Assembly: GCA_035041965.1 (NCBI GenBank)
Contig: JAPYMA010000408.1
Coordinates: 304,232 to 368,231, forward strand
Direction: 5' to 3'
Source: Anisakis pegreffii
Lineage: Eukaryota > Nematoda > Chromadorea > Rhabditida > Anisakidae
DNA length: 64,000 nt
A program made the translations under genes and the position numbers. Of this stretch, positions 1 to 13,211 are shown piece by piece. The first letter of the stretch is position 1. The number at the start of each line of letters is the position of its first letter. Below the pieces are notes generated by a model, which did no database searches, was not told the DNA's origin, and was given only the letters and a program-made list of their open reading frames with translations.

Positions 1-1
1 A

Positions 2-1515
2 ACTGAGAAGGGAGAAGAGTATTCGAGAAAGTACAACTCACAAATCGAGCATGCAACGCTCACCTACGCGATACGAGACCAACTCAAAAATGGACCAGAA
101 TGCTTTCGAGTAATTTTTTCGTAAAAATTCAAATTTTTCCACAAATTTTCAGAGCCAACTCAATGTTTTTCCAGTTGCTCCAAATTGTTGTGATATTAGA
201 GATGAAATGACGTAATCCCAACTGATTAATTAATTCACTGAGTTCCGTGTATCGGTCGATTTTGTTTTGAATCTTTGAACCTTACAAAACACAATTTGCT
301 GATGGTTTTTTCACGAAAAATTCTGCAATAATGCTCTGTGTCGCATCATTTTTCAGAAATTTCAAACGCATATTCGACGTATTCCCACAGCGCAGATGAG
401 GCGATTAAAATGATTTGTGTGTTATATTGAATGATCACATTTTCAGAAAGTCATTCAACGACACTTTTGGCTGAAACGTTACATGATTATTGAACAAGCG
501 CACAAATGGCTTGCGGAAATGAAACAGGATTTAGCAAAATTAGAGAAGAATCCGAAACGAAAAGATTCTCCATCGTTTGATACCTTGTACAATCCGATGG
601 CTCAGGTAGTTTTTCTTGACGTTCTCTTTCCCGTAAGCGGTGGACAAATGATTTAATACTTGAATCGACCGTGTTTTGTATTCGGAATTGCCTCGTTGAA
701 GTTGACCCATGATTCAACTGCTGTAGTAATTTACTAGTTGATTTGATGTGAAATCGAATGAATGAAGTGAACAAGAAAATACCGCAAGGAGTGTTCTTTT
801 AGGAAAGAGCCATACAGCAGTTAATTGATGAACTCAGCAACATGACCTGTCCATGTGATCACTGTAAGTTTTCTGATTTATCATTAACCATGTGGTTTTT
901 TGATAAGTACTAAAATCATCGTAAACTGCACTTCTCCAGTCGTATCAGTTTGCAGCATTCAATGTCCTTTCTAAAATATTTTATGCATGCTTTGAATGCA
1001 GTTCTGACACTTCTTTGAATCAGAAGTGCCAACAGTTAGGTGAACTGGTTACATTTGATTTTCACTGAATCAAGAACAATGAAAATGACTCCCCCGCATC
1101 TATACGATAATAACTCTAGAAATTCAATTCATGATGAACAACACAATAACAAACTATTGTCAAAATTAATGAAAGAGCAACAGTGGAAAGAACTAAGATT
1201 GTGAACATAAGGAAGTAAACATTATGAATGCGCGATTTTGAATGTTACCATCTTCATGAGGATGTGAAGTTGATGTTTTGAAATGATACTTTGCTGGTAG
1301 TAATGCGAGAATGTTTTAGATGTATGAGTAACCTGGGAATGGGTGATGAAATTAACGAACCCATATTCGTGGACGACGGTACGCAGCAATGGAATATATC
1401 AGAAATGATTCAGCTCGGAAACACTTTTCAAGATTTTGTTGAAGTTTCAGTTGAGCAGATTCGAAGAGAGGACACCAGTAAATTTGCTGAGCCTCATTCT
1501 TCCATGCGGAACTAA
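2..1515 (+). CDS. 3' end of an unrecognised protein-coding gene (six exons, partial)
   Basis: The product is not recognised. Exons 2-109, 153-211, 357-378, 447-605, 803-863 and 1301-1515 each have GT donors and AG acceptors and join in one open phase, giving 207 residues to a TAA at 1513-1515; the 5' part lies outside the window. The segment is mostly charged and helical (for example WLAEMKQDLAKLEKNP), so a coiled or helical bundle is likely. Near the junction of the last two exons lies CPCDHLMRECFRC, a CxC-x6-CxxC pattern that could bind metal, although half of it depends on that junction. The third exon is only 22 bp; without it the phases do not agree. No signal peptide or membrane segment is seen. 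The exon choices at 357 and 1301 were made by phase and are the weakest part of the model. Confidence 0.55.
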
Positions 1516-3024
1516 TCAGAAAATTTCCTATGATCGTCTCATTTTTGTAATTTACAATTTTTTTGCTTCAGACAATTCTATTCTCAACTCACTTCTTTCT
1601 GTTTTAACGAAGTACACGAGAAGATAATCTCAAAACATACGGTGTATTTCAAAAGTGCTGAATTGACGTCAATAGACTGAATTCTTAGAACGAGGAGATC
1701 AGCATAATTTTGACTTTATCTATCAATCTGTTGGCGTTATCATTCAGCCATATTCGTTGACTATTCCTTTGGGTGCTGCAAGTGACACCTTTAAACTTCA
1801 TGCTTAGTTCCACTGATTCAGGAATTCCCTGCAGTAATTTCACAAATTCACAAAACTCTTAGGTGAAAAAAACTTAATTAGGGAAATTAGTTTGCAAATT
1901 ATTCAACTTTAGCTAATTTATTTGAAATATTTAGCTCATTTATTTGAGCTCATTTATTTGAGATATTTATCTTTTCTTCTGCAATTTCGTTCATTCCTTT
2001 GCTTCATCTATTTAACTCATGTCATAGATTGAATCAAAAAGTTGAATTCAGTCAAGTCGGCTGATCCATTCCGGATAGCAAACGAAAACAGTGATTTCCC
2101 GTGATTTAACGCTGAAACATCATTTGGCGATTGCGAATTCGCACAGTAACATCAATCAAAAATAAAACACTTCTGGTGTCACTTTCACTCCAGTCGAAAC
2201 AATTTCCTTTCATTCCCCTCCTCTAATTACTTCCCAACATTTTTTTCAATACATATCGTTGTATTTCACTTCAAAGACAGCTGCATTCTACTTTGTCCAA
2301 TTCCACAAAACTTCTTTTGAGTTGCAAATAATGTTGTTCTCAATCGTTAATGAACCAAACGTTGTTCAACTGCGCAGTTCAATCGAAATAACTTAAACTG
2401 ATGAACACAAAATATTTCAATTGAAAGCTGTCTTCGACTTTTTTCTTTGTTTTTTTTCGCATTTTCATATGAAATTCGTTCACTGCTCGGATGTGTTCCG
2501 ATACAGATAATGAAGAATTGATGTTCGATATGTTAAAGGGTCTGCTTCAGTGCTGATTTAATGAATATCCTTTGAAATGTAACATATTTTGTCTGATCTC
2601 GTCGTCACTGTTGTTTTTCTGCCTTACTTGTGTAAATCAATAAATTTGTACCTAAAGAAGTACACTCTCCTCAGGCGATCTATACATTCGTGTTTATTGA
2701 ACAACCAACTCAATGGTTTTGTGCTGGTCAGTTCCAGAAGGATTTTAGCCAGAAAAAAACATGTAAAAACATTAAAGGCTGAACGAGAAGTTACCGGGAA
2801 CTGCTGATTCGCCTTTGTCATATCACACCATGAAAGGTGGCGTGGAGGGCGATAGCGTGAGGACAACATTGGTATCGCTGTTTTATATGAACATTGTTAT
2901 CGGAAACGTGATTCAGCTGATAACAAAGGATATGGAATTTCGAAGAAGAAATCATTCGGATACGGAATAGCGTGACTATTCACCCTTTTACTTGATGAAA
3001 GAGAAACTATCGGATATGCTAAGG

Positions 3025-3773
3025 CAGTGGTTCTCGTAGGGGGTGAAATTATCTATTTTGGGTAACTTGGAGGTGTCGAGGGGCAATGGAAGGGGTCGGG
3101 AAATTGGCATTTCGTGCAGTTGTTATGTTATGATAGAACGCTATTGTGATGGTGTTTTTTAACTCGGTTTAGCAGAATTCTCATTCTTTTCCTTGCTGTT
3201 ACAATCACTCTCATAGCTTTTATCACCAAAAGTGTTCTCTTTTGCTAATTTCTCATTCATTTTACTCAACAATCAAAGCCAAATTCTCATTCTATCAAAC
3301 ACACTCTATAATAGATCAGTTCACTGTCAAACAATTGCTGTATTGTTGGTTTCGGCTGTCAACACTCGTCAACGTATTCAGTAAATAGTATACGCTACAG
3401 AATAAGAAATTGATTCGAACTGTGAAGTGAAGTGAGACGAAGTGAATGAGAAAAACTCATCAATAGAACGACATTCGCATATAATAGCTATGAGAGTGAA
3501 TACAACACGTCTGAAAAGAATGAGAATTCATCTAAATGAGCTTGAAGTGCACGTGTCCTAGACAATAGCTTTTTATGCAATCATAATCGACTGCAGTGAT
3601 TAGCAACACAACGCTAACTCCTCTCACGTTGCAGAGAAATTTTCGGACGGTTTTCCGTTTATTCCTGACGTTATACCCAGAAATAGTAAGTTCTTGTATC
3701 AGAAGGGAGGGGGTGAGGCAACCTGCCACATTATCAAAAGGGGTAATGTAGCATCCGAACGCGAGAACCACTG
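3025..3773. mobile_element. hAT-like non-autonomous DNA transposon, copy 1
   Basis: The element begins CAGTGGTTCTCG and ends CGAGAACCACTG, so its ends are inverted repeats of the CAGTGGTTCTC type common in hAT elements. The flanking 8-mers TGCTAAGG (3017-3024) and CCCTAAGG (3774-3781) match at six of eight positions, as expected for an old 8-bp hAT target duplication. It is 749 bp long with no transposase frame. Most of its interior recurs in opposite orientation at about 21660-22256, and its two ends recur fused as a 110-bp element at 42485-42594. Confidence 0.75.
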
Positions 3774-6700
3774 CCCTAAGGCCACAGGAGAATGAATTAG
3801 ATTGGATTACTCTGGCCATACGAGAACGATTTGTATGAATAGAAACTGTTGTTCTTAATCTTAAAGAAATATCTGAAAGTGCACGGCTCTATTTTCCTCA
3901 TTTTCAGATGAGAGAAAATGAAAGGCGTGCGAGACTTCGCCATTATGTAAGACTAGCTAGAGTACTACTTAAACACCTATGCGATCGTAATTGTAGAAAA
4001 GGTTCAGCAATTGTGGATTTTTTGATTCACAATATCGCCTTTCGAGCAGCTTTTCTCTTCAAAACATTATCATGCACATAAAACACTTAATTCATGAACA
4101 CCTAGCATACGATGATCTCCAATCGAAACACTTAAATGTGAGTGTTCTTAAAGAAAGCGAAGCGACAAAACAAAAAACAGATATTCGTTGAAACGAATTC
4201 ACTCCAGCAAAATGCCCTGAAATATAATAAGAACACTGAAAGAAAACAAAAACATCAGTCGAAACCGTTAATTATTTCGTACTGCTCCGCAACTTCACCG
4301 AATACAAATTAAGAAGGGTGGAAATATTTGCTCAATAATTTCGTCAGCGAATCAATTTGTGTTGGAAGTGCAACCAGTTATCTGTGATTCCACATTTATA
4401 CGCTATACCTGCGGCAACACAAACGACTAACAAATGAGGATTGGTTATGAAATTTTAGCTTTGATGCTACGGACGGATGGATCCTGTTGAGAGGTTCTGT
4501 TCGATAGTGGACGCTTCGTTTCCTGTTCAGAATCACCTAATTTGTGCACTCTTTGCCGGAAATAATGAATGATTTGCTGTAATGACAAGATATGAGAGGA
4601 TATCTGTGCCGTAAGTGTACGAAATGGACGTTGATGAAATGAAATATGTAAAAAGATGAATGATGTTTTCGATATGCTATTTCACATATCTCACTCGTGC
4701 AGCAGCACATCAACCTTCTGCTGCTTCATTTGATGTTCCGAGGCGTCGTATCCTTTTATCGCCATTCACTTTCTTTATGCATATATCAAAATTAGCACTA
4801 TACCACGCAACAAGACTTGTGTTGTATCTGGTCAATAGGGGCATTTTGCAAGTGATCTCAGTTACACTTTTACGATCAGCTGCTTTCCGCTTGGCTCATT
4901 AGTTTATATCGCTCACCATTTGATTCGACCATTCCATATCTGTTTTATCTCTGAAGTATTTTTTGGCTTCCACTTTTATTGCGTTTCATCATCAAATCAG
5001 AATGAATCAATTGTACACAAATAATTTCCATTATCAATGTGTTTTCTTTATCAGTATTTAAAAGACACGCAGTGATTATCAAGCAAATCCGATTATCACG
5101 TTGAAAAAGTGCTTAGAAATCAGAATGTAAATAATGCGACTTATGTTAAAATAAATTGATTATGTATTGAGGAAACATGCGTTTTGATGGAAAGATGGGC
5201 GGCTGGATACTTCTTCGGATATTCTCCTACTCATCGCTTAGGTCAATAGTCGATCTTAAGTGATTAGATGGAATTAGTAAACACTTCACATAACATCTTC
5301 AATTATTGTGTATACATTAAGGAAGTGTTTATTGATCATCGAATGACCAGGCAGTACTGTATTTAAATATGGTTAGATTTATGCTGGACAGTTATCTGAT
5401 GTGTCTCCTCTGAATTCATATTCTAGGCTCGATCAGACTATTTAATTTTAAGTGAATTAGTTAAGTTTTCCTGAGCATCATGTTTATGTACTTCTTTCCC
5501 AAACTATTTACAAACAGCAGTTCCTAATTTTATATTGAAACAATTCTCCTTGTACAAGCGATTTTTCCGATGAATACTGCGTTCAGAACTCATTTTGATT
5601 GTGTTCTCTCATAATTTTCATCGCTCCTTCAGAAACTTAACCCTTGTGCTTACCACATTATTTGTTCCGTTGATCACATTCGTCAATGAATTGATCAACA
5701 AATTTCAATTCGAAAATGACAAAATTTATCACTATCAGTTGGATATTCTAAATGTTATCAGATCTGTAGTTAATTCCACATCTTCGCAATATTACTTATT
5801 GTTTCTTATGAACTGCTCTCCTAACTAATTCACATCTACGAGGTCGATTTTCCCTTCTAGTAGAATTTAATTTGAAAAGATCTTTGCAGACCTATCCTTT
5901 CAAGCAGAACTGAAATAATAATGTCGTCGTTTTGAATGTGCTCATTGTCAGATGTCATGCTCATATGAACAATGTCAATCCGCTAACGTCTCAAATTATG
6001 AATACATATCATCATTAATTCACTGTTCATTATTGTCATCTTATTAATAAGTCGTTTATTATTCGCAGCTGTTCCTACGCATAACAAAGTACGTTACATA
6101 AGATGTGAGTGCAATGAACACGTCAAGCACATAGTGCATATGATTTCAATTTCACGTTCGTTGAAATCGGCTGTTATTGCTGTTCTTCGAAACTTTTCTC
6201 TCGCTTTATGGAATTTGTCTCTGAAGCCGTCCTTCCGACACTTCCGAATGAAGATTGCTATTTATTCTTTGATTTTCATGAATCTGCTTGAAGGTTTGAA
6301 TCTTTTAAAGCAAAATTTTCGGTTTAATCGTGCTTCTAATGAACGAAGATATTGCTGATTTTATATTTTCAAGAATATTTCCTAATTGCACGCTCATTAT
6401 TCATCTCAGAAGAAATTCTAGAAGCAGTAGATTCGGTGTTGTTTATCCGCTAGCAAATGCGTAACACCAACACCTGCTCTAGAAATATCTGAAAAAAAAG
6501 TTATCGCGAGCGATTTGAATTAAGAGCACGAGCGCAATTATGGTATCAATGGTCACCAGGCGATTTGATTACTGCCACAATTAAGGGTGAAAAAATATTG
6601 CTTAGAGAATGATGAATGACCCTCTTTGTTTAGCACCGTCTGTTGCCATCAACAGTAATCGTTACGAGGAACGTATCGTTTTAGATGGCATGAAGTAATT

Positions 6701-9700
6701 CCTTTCTTTGAACATCATCCCCAGCAGACTCACAGTGAATGTCTTAATTCTTGAGTCAACTCCAACTCATCTCCTAATCTGATCGGCGAAACCCTCCAAC
6801 ATATTCGTAACAACCAGCGATCTTACCTTATTAGTTGATTCCCAGTCCAAAGCTCTTTCTGTGAATGTAAATAAGTAATTCTCAACATCTAAATACTTTC
6901 TCATCCCATATTAAAACCTAAATGCAAATCACCATATATTGATACCATCTTTTCATTCATTATAAATGCATATTCCCATCGTTCAAAAAAAAATCATCTT
7001 GCTCTGGCGCCACTATTGGTGCTGATGCAGTTTTTTCACATTACTTATAACAATTTCTTCAGCATTCAGATGTGAAAGGCGTTTTGCTTCGTTGTCAAAT
7101 CATATCAGCATTTTTCTGTTTGTTTCAATTACTTTGGCAACAAAAATACCGGAAATGATAACATCTGAATTGTTCGCATGAATGAGTTGATATATCAAGG
7201 AGGAAGAGCAAGTGAAAGCAGAACCATAATACGTGTTGATAAAGACAAGATGATGTTTGCTTGTAGAACATTTGAAACGTATCGAAAAATGGCGAATAAA
7301 CTAAGCATTTTTAAGATGTTGACGATACGACGTCAATGATTATCAGTTGTTTTTTCGTTTAATATTCATTGGTCATTATTCACTTCCAGTGCATGATGCA
7401 AACGCAAATACTCTGATATCAGCAAAATCACGTCATTATGATGGGAATTGATTCGAAATTAGAAATGATGAGTGACTGAATCACGTCATTACGATTGGAA
7501 ATTAGGTGGAAATGCTGACTCGCAAAATGAATTCTTAATGAAATACTGTCAGCAAAGGCTCTTATCAGGTAGTTGCAAATGCTCAATGAAGCAGTCTAAA
7601 CAAAAATAAGGAATGCTCGTGGAAAATGCTTCATTGCTTCATTGTCATCAGCAGGTGAAGTGATTGCTACATTCATTGACGATAAAATCGTATTGATAAC
7701 GATCATGCTAGAAACGTCCCATATTACGAGAGCAACTGAATTGCCTTGTTTTGCTAGCCTTGTTTCCCATGGTGCTGAAACAATCAGAGCATAACTTTAG
7801 ACCCATAACCACTGATCGATTCCCACGGTTGCTCTAGTTGTTTGGATTTTTTTTTTCAAACTTGCTGAGGCGGAATTAATTTCGCTCAAATTCAGCCGAA
7901 TTTCTCAGTTGCGTAAATTTTTTTTCGGATGCATTCACGCAACGAATCGTACGATCTTAAACTAAATCTCAATCTCAAACTGACAAAATGGCAATTAATG
8001 TATTGAATTTCCACTTGCCATCAAAGCTGATTGTTTTCTTGGCGGACAGCTTGACGTTATTGTTGAAGACAGTGACGGTTGTTGTTGTTGTGCTTTTGTT
8101 TGCTGAACAATTAAGTGGAACGTTATTCGAGTAGAGCAAAGGAAACGTGAGCGGATTTCTGCTGAAAGTATGAGAGCAAACAAATCGTCAACCTTATTTA
8201 CATCCTCAATGCCGTCAATGTATCAATCCATCAGCTTACGATTATTAGTTAGAAGTCTTCCTCTTACAGTCACCACAGAATCTTTCGTCTCTTCTTTCAA
8301 AGTTCCCGTTCGAGAAGTCAAAAAATTCGTTCACATCAATCACATCATATTACCACTTCAGTTTTGACATTCCAATTTACACTTTTCTTTAAGCATTCGC
8401 TATGTATAATTCACTGAAAATTTCATTGTTCGTTGCTTTCAGAGAGCGGATAGCATTTTTGTGATGTTGGAGTGTTTCTCTGAATATTGGCTGAGTTTTT
8501 CGTGTGAAACAAAAGTTGAGAATCCTCTTACCTAGGACTGAATGGAAAATTGATCAGTGAACTAAACTTCTCTGCACAGTTGCACTCATTCGAAAACCGA
8601 TTTTTTCAGCTGATGATTCTTTTGGTAAGTGTTTGGTTTATAAGCGTAGATATGAAGTTGAATTTCGCAGAATTGTTTTCAAAATCCAAATATATCGTTT
8701 GGTTTGTGACATCACGAATACAAAATGGATATTATTAAAACGAAACCAAAAAAAACGAATCGGCGATTCAAAGAATGCAAGACAGAGATGTTGATTGTGA
8801 TCATTTTGATCAGATAATTTCATCGGTGTCATCCTGTGGATCGAAGTCATTCGAAATTTGGGCTGTGTGGTTTGTGAACAGCTCGATTTGAAGATATTGT
8901 AAGGAATGAATCAGGTACTGAGTAACGTGTTGATTAAGTCGTCTTCTGCGATAATGTTATGACATAAAACATGCGGATATTCGTTAAAGAACACATTCCA
9001 ATAGTGCATCAAATTTATTCCGTATGTGAACGGCGATAGAAATAAACTTATTTTGTCACGATAATATTGTTCTTCGGAAATGTGACTGCACTGAAAAGTG
9101 TTTCCTCAGTCGATGGCGATTAGATGTAAAATTTCCATTCGAACATCGTCATAAATTCACATTCTGGAACGATATGCAGCATGATTATCAGCTACATTGA
9201 CAAATCAACCGCTAATAGGATATGTGAAAGAACCACGAATGTCGATTGAGACTTTCACACGGATGAACTCCAATGTTTAATGATAACTTTCCTCATGCTG
9301 TAACAGAAAGTCGGCAATTATCCCTCCTTCTCTCTCTATCTAAAAATCACTGTGCAATATGGGAGAACAAAACCTACGTGCTCGCCAAATTACTAGTTCG
9401 AGTGAGAATTTCATGAAAACAGATGATTCCCAGTGCTTTCTTTCCCAGCGTGGAAAGAAGAAGGATGTCAAGGAAGAAAAAAAGTGATTTTAGTGATCTC
9501 AGAGAAGCACCAACTCGTAATGAGTTGTAATTCTCATTAAATAAATAAATTCCTACGAGCTTAGCGTTATCATGATGATTATGGCTGTCATATCAGCATA
9601 TTGTGCCGTTACAAATGCTTCTACTACTTCTTCGTTTTTATGCTTTTTTCACTTAGAATCAAAATCATTCATATTCATTCTTTCATATACGTCTGATTTA

Positions 9701-12700
9701 GGTATTCCTTTTTGGAAACCTTCAATCGCCATTGTATTATGGCATTCACAATTCGAAATTGTTTATGAAGACGAAGGTTTATAGTCTGCTGCAATTGAGC
9801 CACGCTTTGCATTCGTGCCTTTTTGCATAATCCATTGTTTTGAAGGTTGTTTGGGAGGATTATGTTATCGGAATATTCATATAAAGTTGTTTCCGACGAG
9901 CGATTACAAACAACTACATGTGCAACTGGATGCGCTTATTGAAGTGCTACACTGCTGGTTCATTGATGATCGTTTTTGTGCGTGAGCAAATTTGCATGCA
10001 TCATGGTTGGACGCGATTAATCATTCGTCATGTTTACTTGCATCATGCAAAAATCATTGTATCGTTTTCATTTCGTTAGTAGTCTCATCGCATTTCTTAA
10101 CATGAATAAAGTACGAAATAATTGTGAATATCATGCAGCAGCCATAAAAATCTTCGTGCTCGACCCTAACTAGTAAGATGTATGCGATGAACGACTGTAA
10201 AACCGTTTTTATTACGATAATCAAAAGGTGCAAAAATGAATTATGAGACAGACGATTATGCGGTTTCCTTCAGTTTGCACTGATGAGTAAGTGTGATTTG
10301 TTTGGTCATTCTTTTGTGGTGAAACATCAGCAAATACCTTTTGCATCACCTTTGTACGATTCAGGTTTCACATTCGATACCTTATTTTTATGGCTTATGA
10401 TTTTACGAATATTCATGCTCTTTGTTATGACTCTTCAGCGTTTCGTTTTTGTTGTTATCATCGATTAATTTTGTGATTATCAGTTCAATGTGACAGTTCA
10501 TTGGATCGATACTGTCCAGTTTCATGACAGCTTCACTCGGTGCAGCGTTTGAAATGTCGTATTCAAATGATGTCAGATTCGTTCGCGGAAGCGTCAGTCA
10601 CAGCAACTTTGAGATGAATTGTTCTCTTCACCTCTTTTATTTTGAGATAGTCATGTAACTTTCCTAATTGTAAACTTATCAAGATAATAAAACGGTACGA
10701 AATGAAATAAAAAGCCGGATGCTTCTGAAATGCTCGAATCGACCATTGTTAAACATCTTCGGGAGAGCAATAACGCAAAAAGTCGAGCAACATAAAAAGT
10801 CAACACAATAGCATAAAAAGGTCGAACTTTTTCGATTTTTCTGCTTGAAAGCAATGGTAAATTTTTAGTGTAATGTCAAAAAACTGAAGCAATGAAACCA
10901 ATTGCTACTATAATATCAAACGATTTTCAACTGAAATTATTCGTAAGCTTGCTATCAAATTCTTCATGATGGTGTATTAGTGGTAATGATTTACGATTTA
11001 CTCGTACCGAACGGATAGATATACCACCATAACGATTGTTGCTATAATCGCATGAAAATGCTGAAGAAATCTGTCAGCGTTGAACATGTGTTCATTTGCA
11101 TAACATTATCAACTCGCACTCTGATCCACTACAATAGTGTTGTTGAATGCGTTCGCAGAATCCGTATCAGAATCAACCGCCTTACCTCCATCTCCAGGCG
11201 AACATTCTCTTATCTCTAAACGCTGATGTTTTGCGGAGTTTGATTCGTATCATCTCAAAAATATTATTTTAATTCCCTTTTGATTCTTTTTCATGTCTTC
11301 ATGCAAATTCATACGACGTAACACACAAACACACATATGAATAAGCATTTGATCCGTTTGCTTGAATGCATATCTTATCGTTGTATCATAATGTTATGAT
11401 GATATTGCGCATTAATGCTTTCTTTCATTGCATACACCCGAACCACATTCAGTTTTCGTTTCTTAATTGTTTCTGATCCATTTTATCGTCAAATGCCTCA
11501 ATTTTATGACGTTTACATTCGTCGTCTTTTGGTTGGTGCCGCTTTGAAGTATTTATCGACATGGTGGGAATGCCGAAACTGTGCTCCGAGAGTACAATAG
11601 ATTCGCTTTTTTGTTGTTTTGTTGTGAGTGATGTTCGACTTGAGACGTCTTTCTATTAAAAGAAATTTTATGCTGCCGATCAGGTGGTGCAATAGAATGT
11701 TCACTGCGTTGGTCAGTTGGAAGCGTTGCACGGATAGTGGCGTAATCACAAATTGTTCGTTTTTTGTTTAGATATTTCCTATCATTTGGTATTTCAGTTC
11801 GTAACGGTGAGAGTGATGGGATTACGGTGATTAACTGAAGATATCACACGATTAGTCGAGACATTGAACGAAAATTGGAAATGTATTTCGTATTGCGGTA
11901 ATCTCACAGTGAAAAGTTGAACGTTTTCAGTATATCTCATCCAAAAGTTTGTCATTCAGTTTGAAGGAACACTGAAAAGAATAAACGTTATGGAACGCTT
12001 ATGAAATTGTCGATGAACAGTATATCTTCCGTTCTTGATGAATCGTCCTGATCGGTTGTTTCTCACTAAGCTCCAGTCAGCCTTGATGATTGCTGCATGA
12101 GACGTTTATTTTTACAAACAAAACTGTGACTCATTACAATAACAAAGTGCAATTGCCATCACCTACACTAAGATGTATTAATGATGCCCGAATGTTGTCA
12201 TCATCAACATTCTCAAAACCATAACGTTATAATATCTTATCATCACTGACGATGTGCTATCGAAAGCACTTGTTCTATTATTCATAAACGTTTGCATGAA
12301 TACATTAGGGGAAAGAATGAACCATTTGGTTAGATGATTAATTGAATTTGACTGTGTCACGCTACTAATACTCCAATCTAATCATGTTAATTACAACAAC
12401 TGTTTTGATGATTTGCTCATTTGTTATTCACCCGTTCTGCTATTGTCCTTTCGTACATCATAGATGAAATAAATGACTAAACAGTCGGTGTTTTCATTAA
12501 GTTTCCTCTTTTTTGCGTAATTAAACAAAATATTAGGGTGTTTTCATTACAATCACTACTTCATCAGTGTTAAATCGGTGTATATTTTACTGTTGAAAGA
12601 AAAAATGAGTATTGTATGTGAAATCTGCATGTAGTTTTGAATGTAATATTATCTGTTTCGTACAATCCAACCGAATCGCGTTAATTCGAGAAGTAAAAGA

Positions 12701-13172
12701 AGACTGAATCGATGGACGTTTGCCTCATTATGGTCATTCGATACACTGCTTTATCGAGTTGTTAAATGCTTAAATTTGTGACGTCCATGAAACGATTACT
12801 ATGGAGTAACGAGATAATGCGGATGGGTAAAGAATCCAGATTTGCGTGTCATTAGTCGATTTATTGTAGTGATGTTAACATTATACGACATTTCTATTAT
12901 CGCTTCGTATCTTCTTATTTGCGGTATTTACTTATTAGGAGGAAGAAGCAGTGAAAGCTGATTAGTTTATGTTGTTTGTGTATTCGTAGTGCCGATTGGG
13001 TTGAATATGCATCGTTAGACAATTAAATAACGTGCATCATTCATTTTATGCTATATCAGTCATTTATCTTTCACCGATTTTATTGTTTTATCGCTTTTAC
13101 TTGATTTATTATCTGATATCATCCACTCGGTTCCTTTTAATTAACAAACAGCATTTCACTTTCATACTCATT

Positions 13173-13174
<2 letters not shown>

Positions 13175-13208
<34 letters not shown>
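13175..13208. repeat. TG dinucleotide microsatellite
   Basis: About 17 uninterrupted TG units followed by a short GA-rich tail. It generates artificial frames of alternating Cys and Val. Confidence 0.95.

Positions 13209-13211
<3 letters not shown>

Noticed and set aside
3532..3819. 95-codon minus-strand frame
   Set aside because: Lies largely within the hAT-like element, shows no transposase features, and ends past its border; chance.
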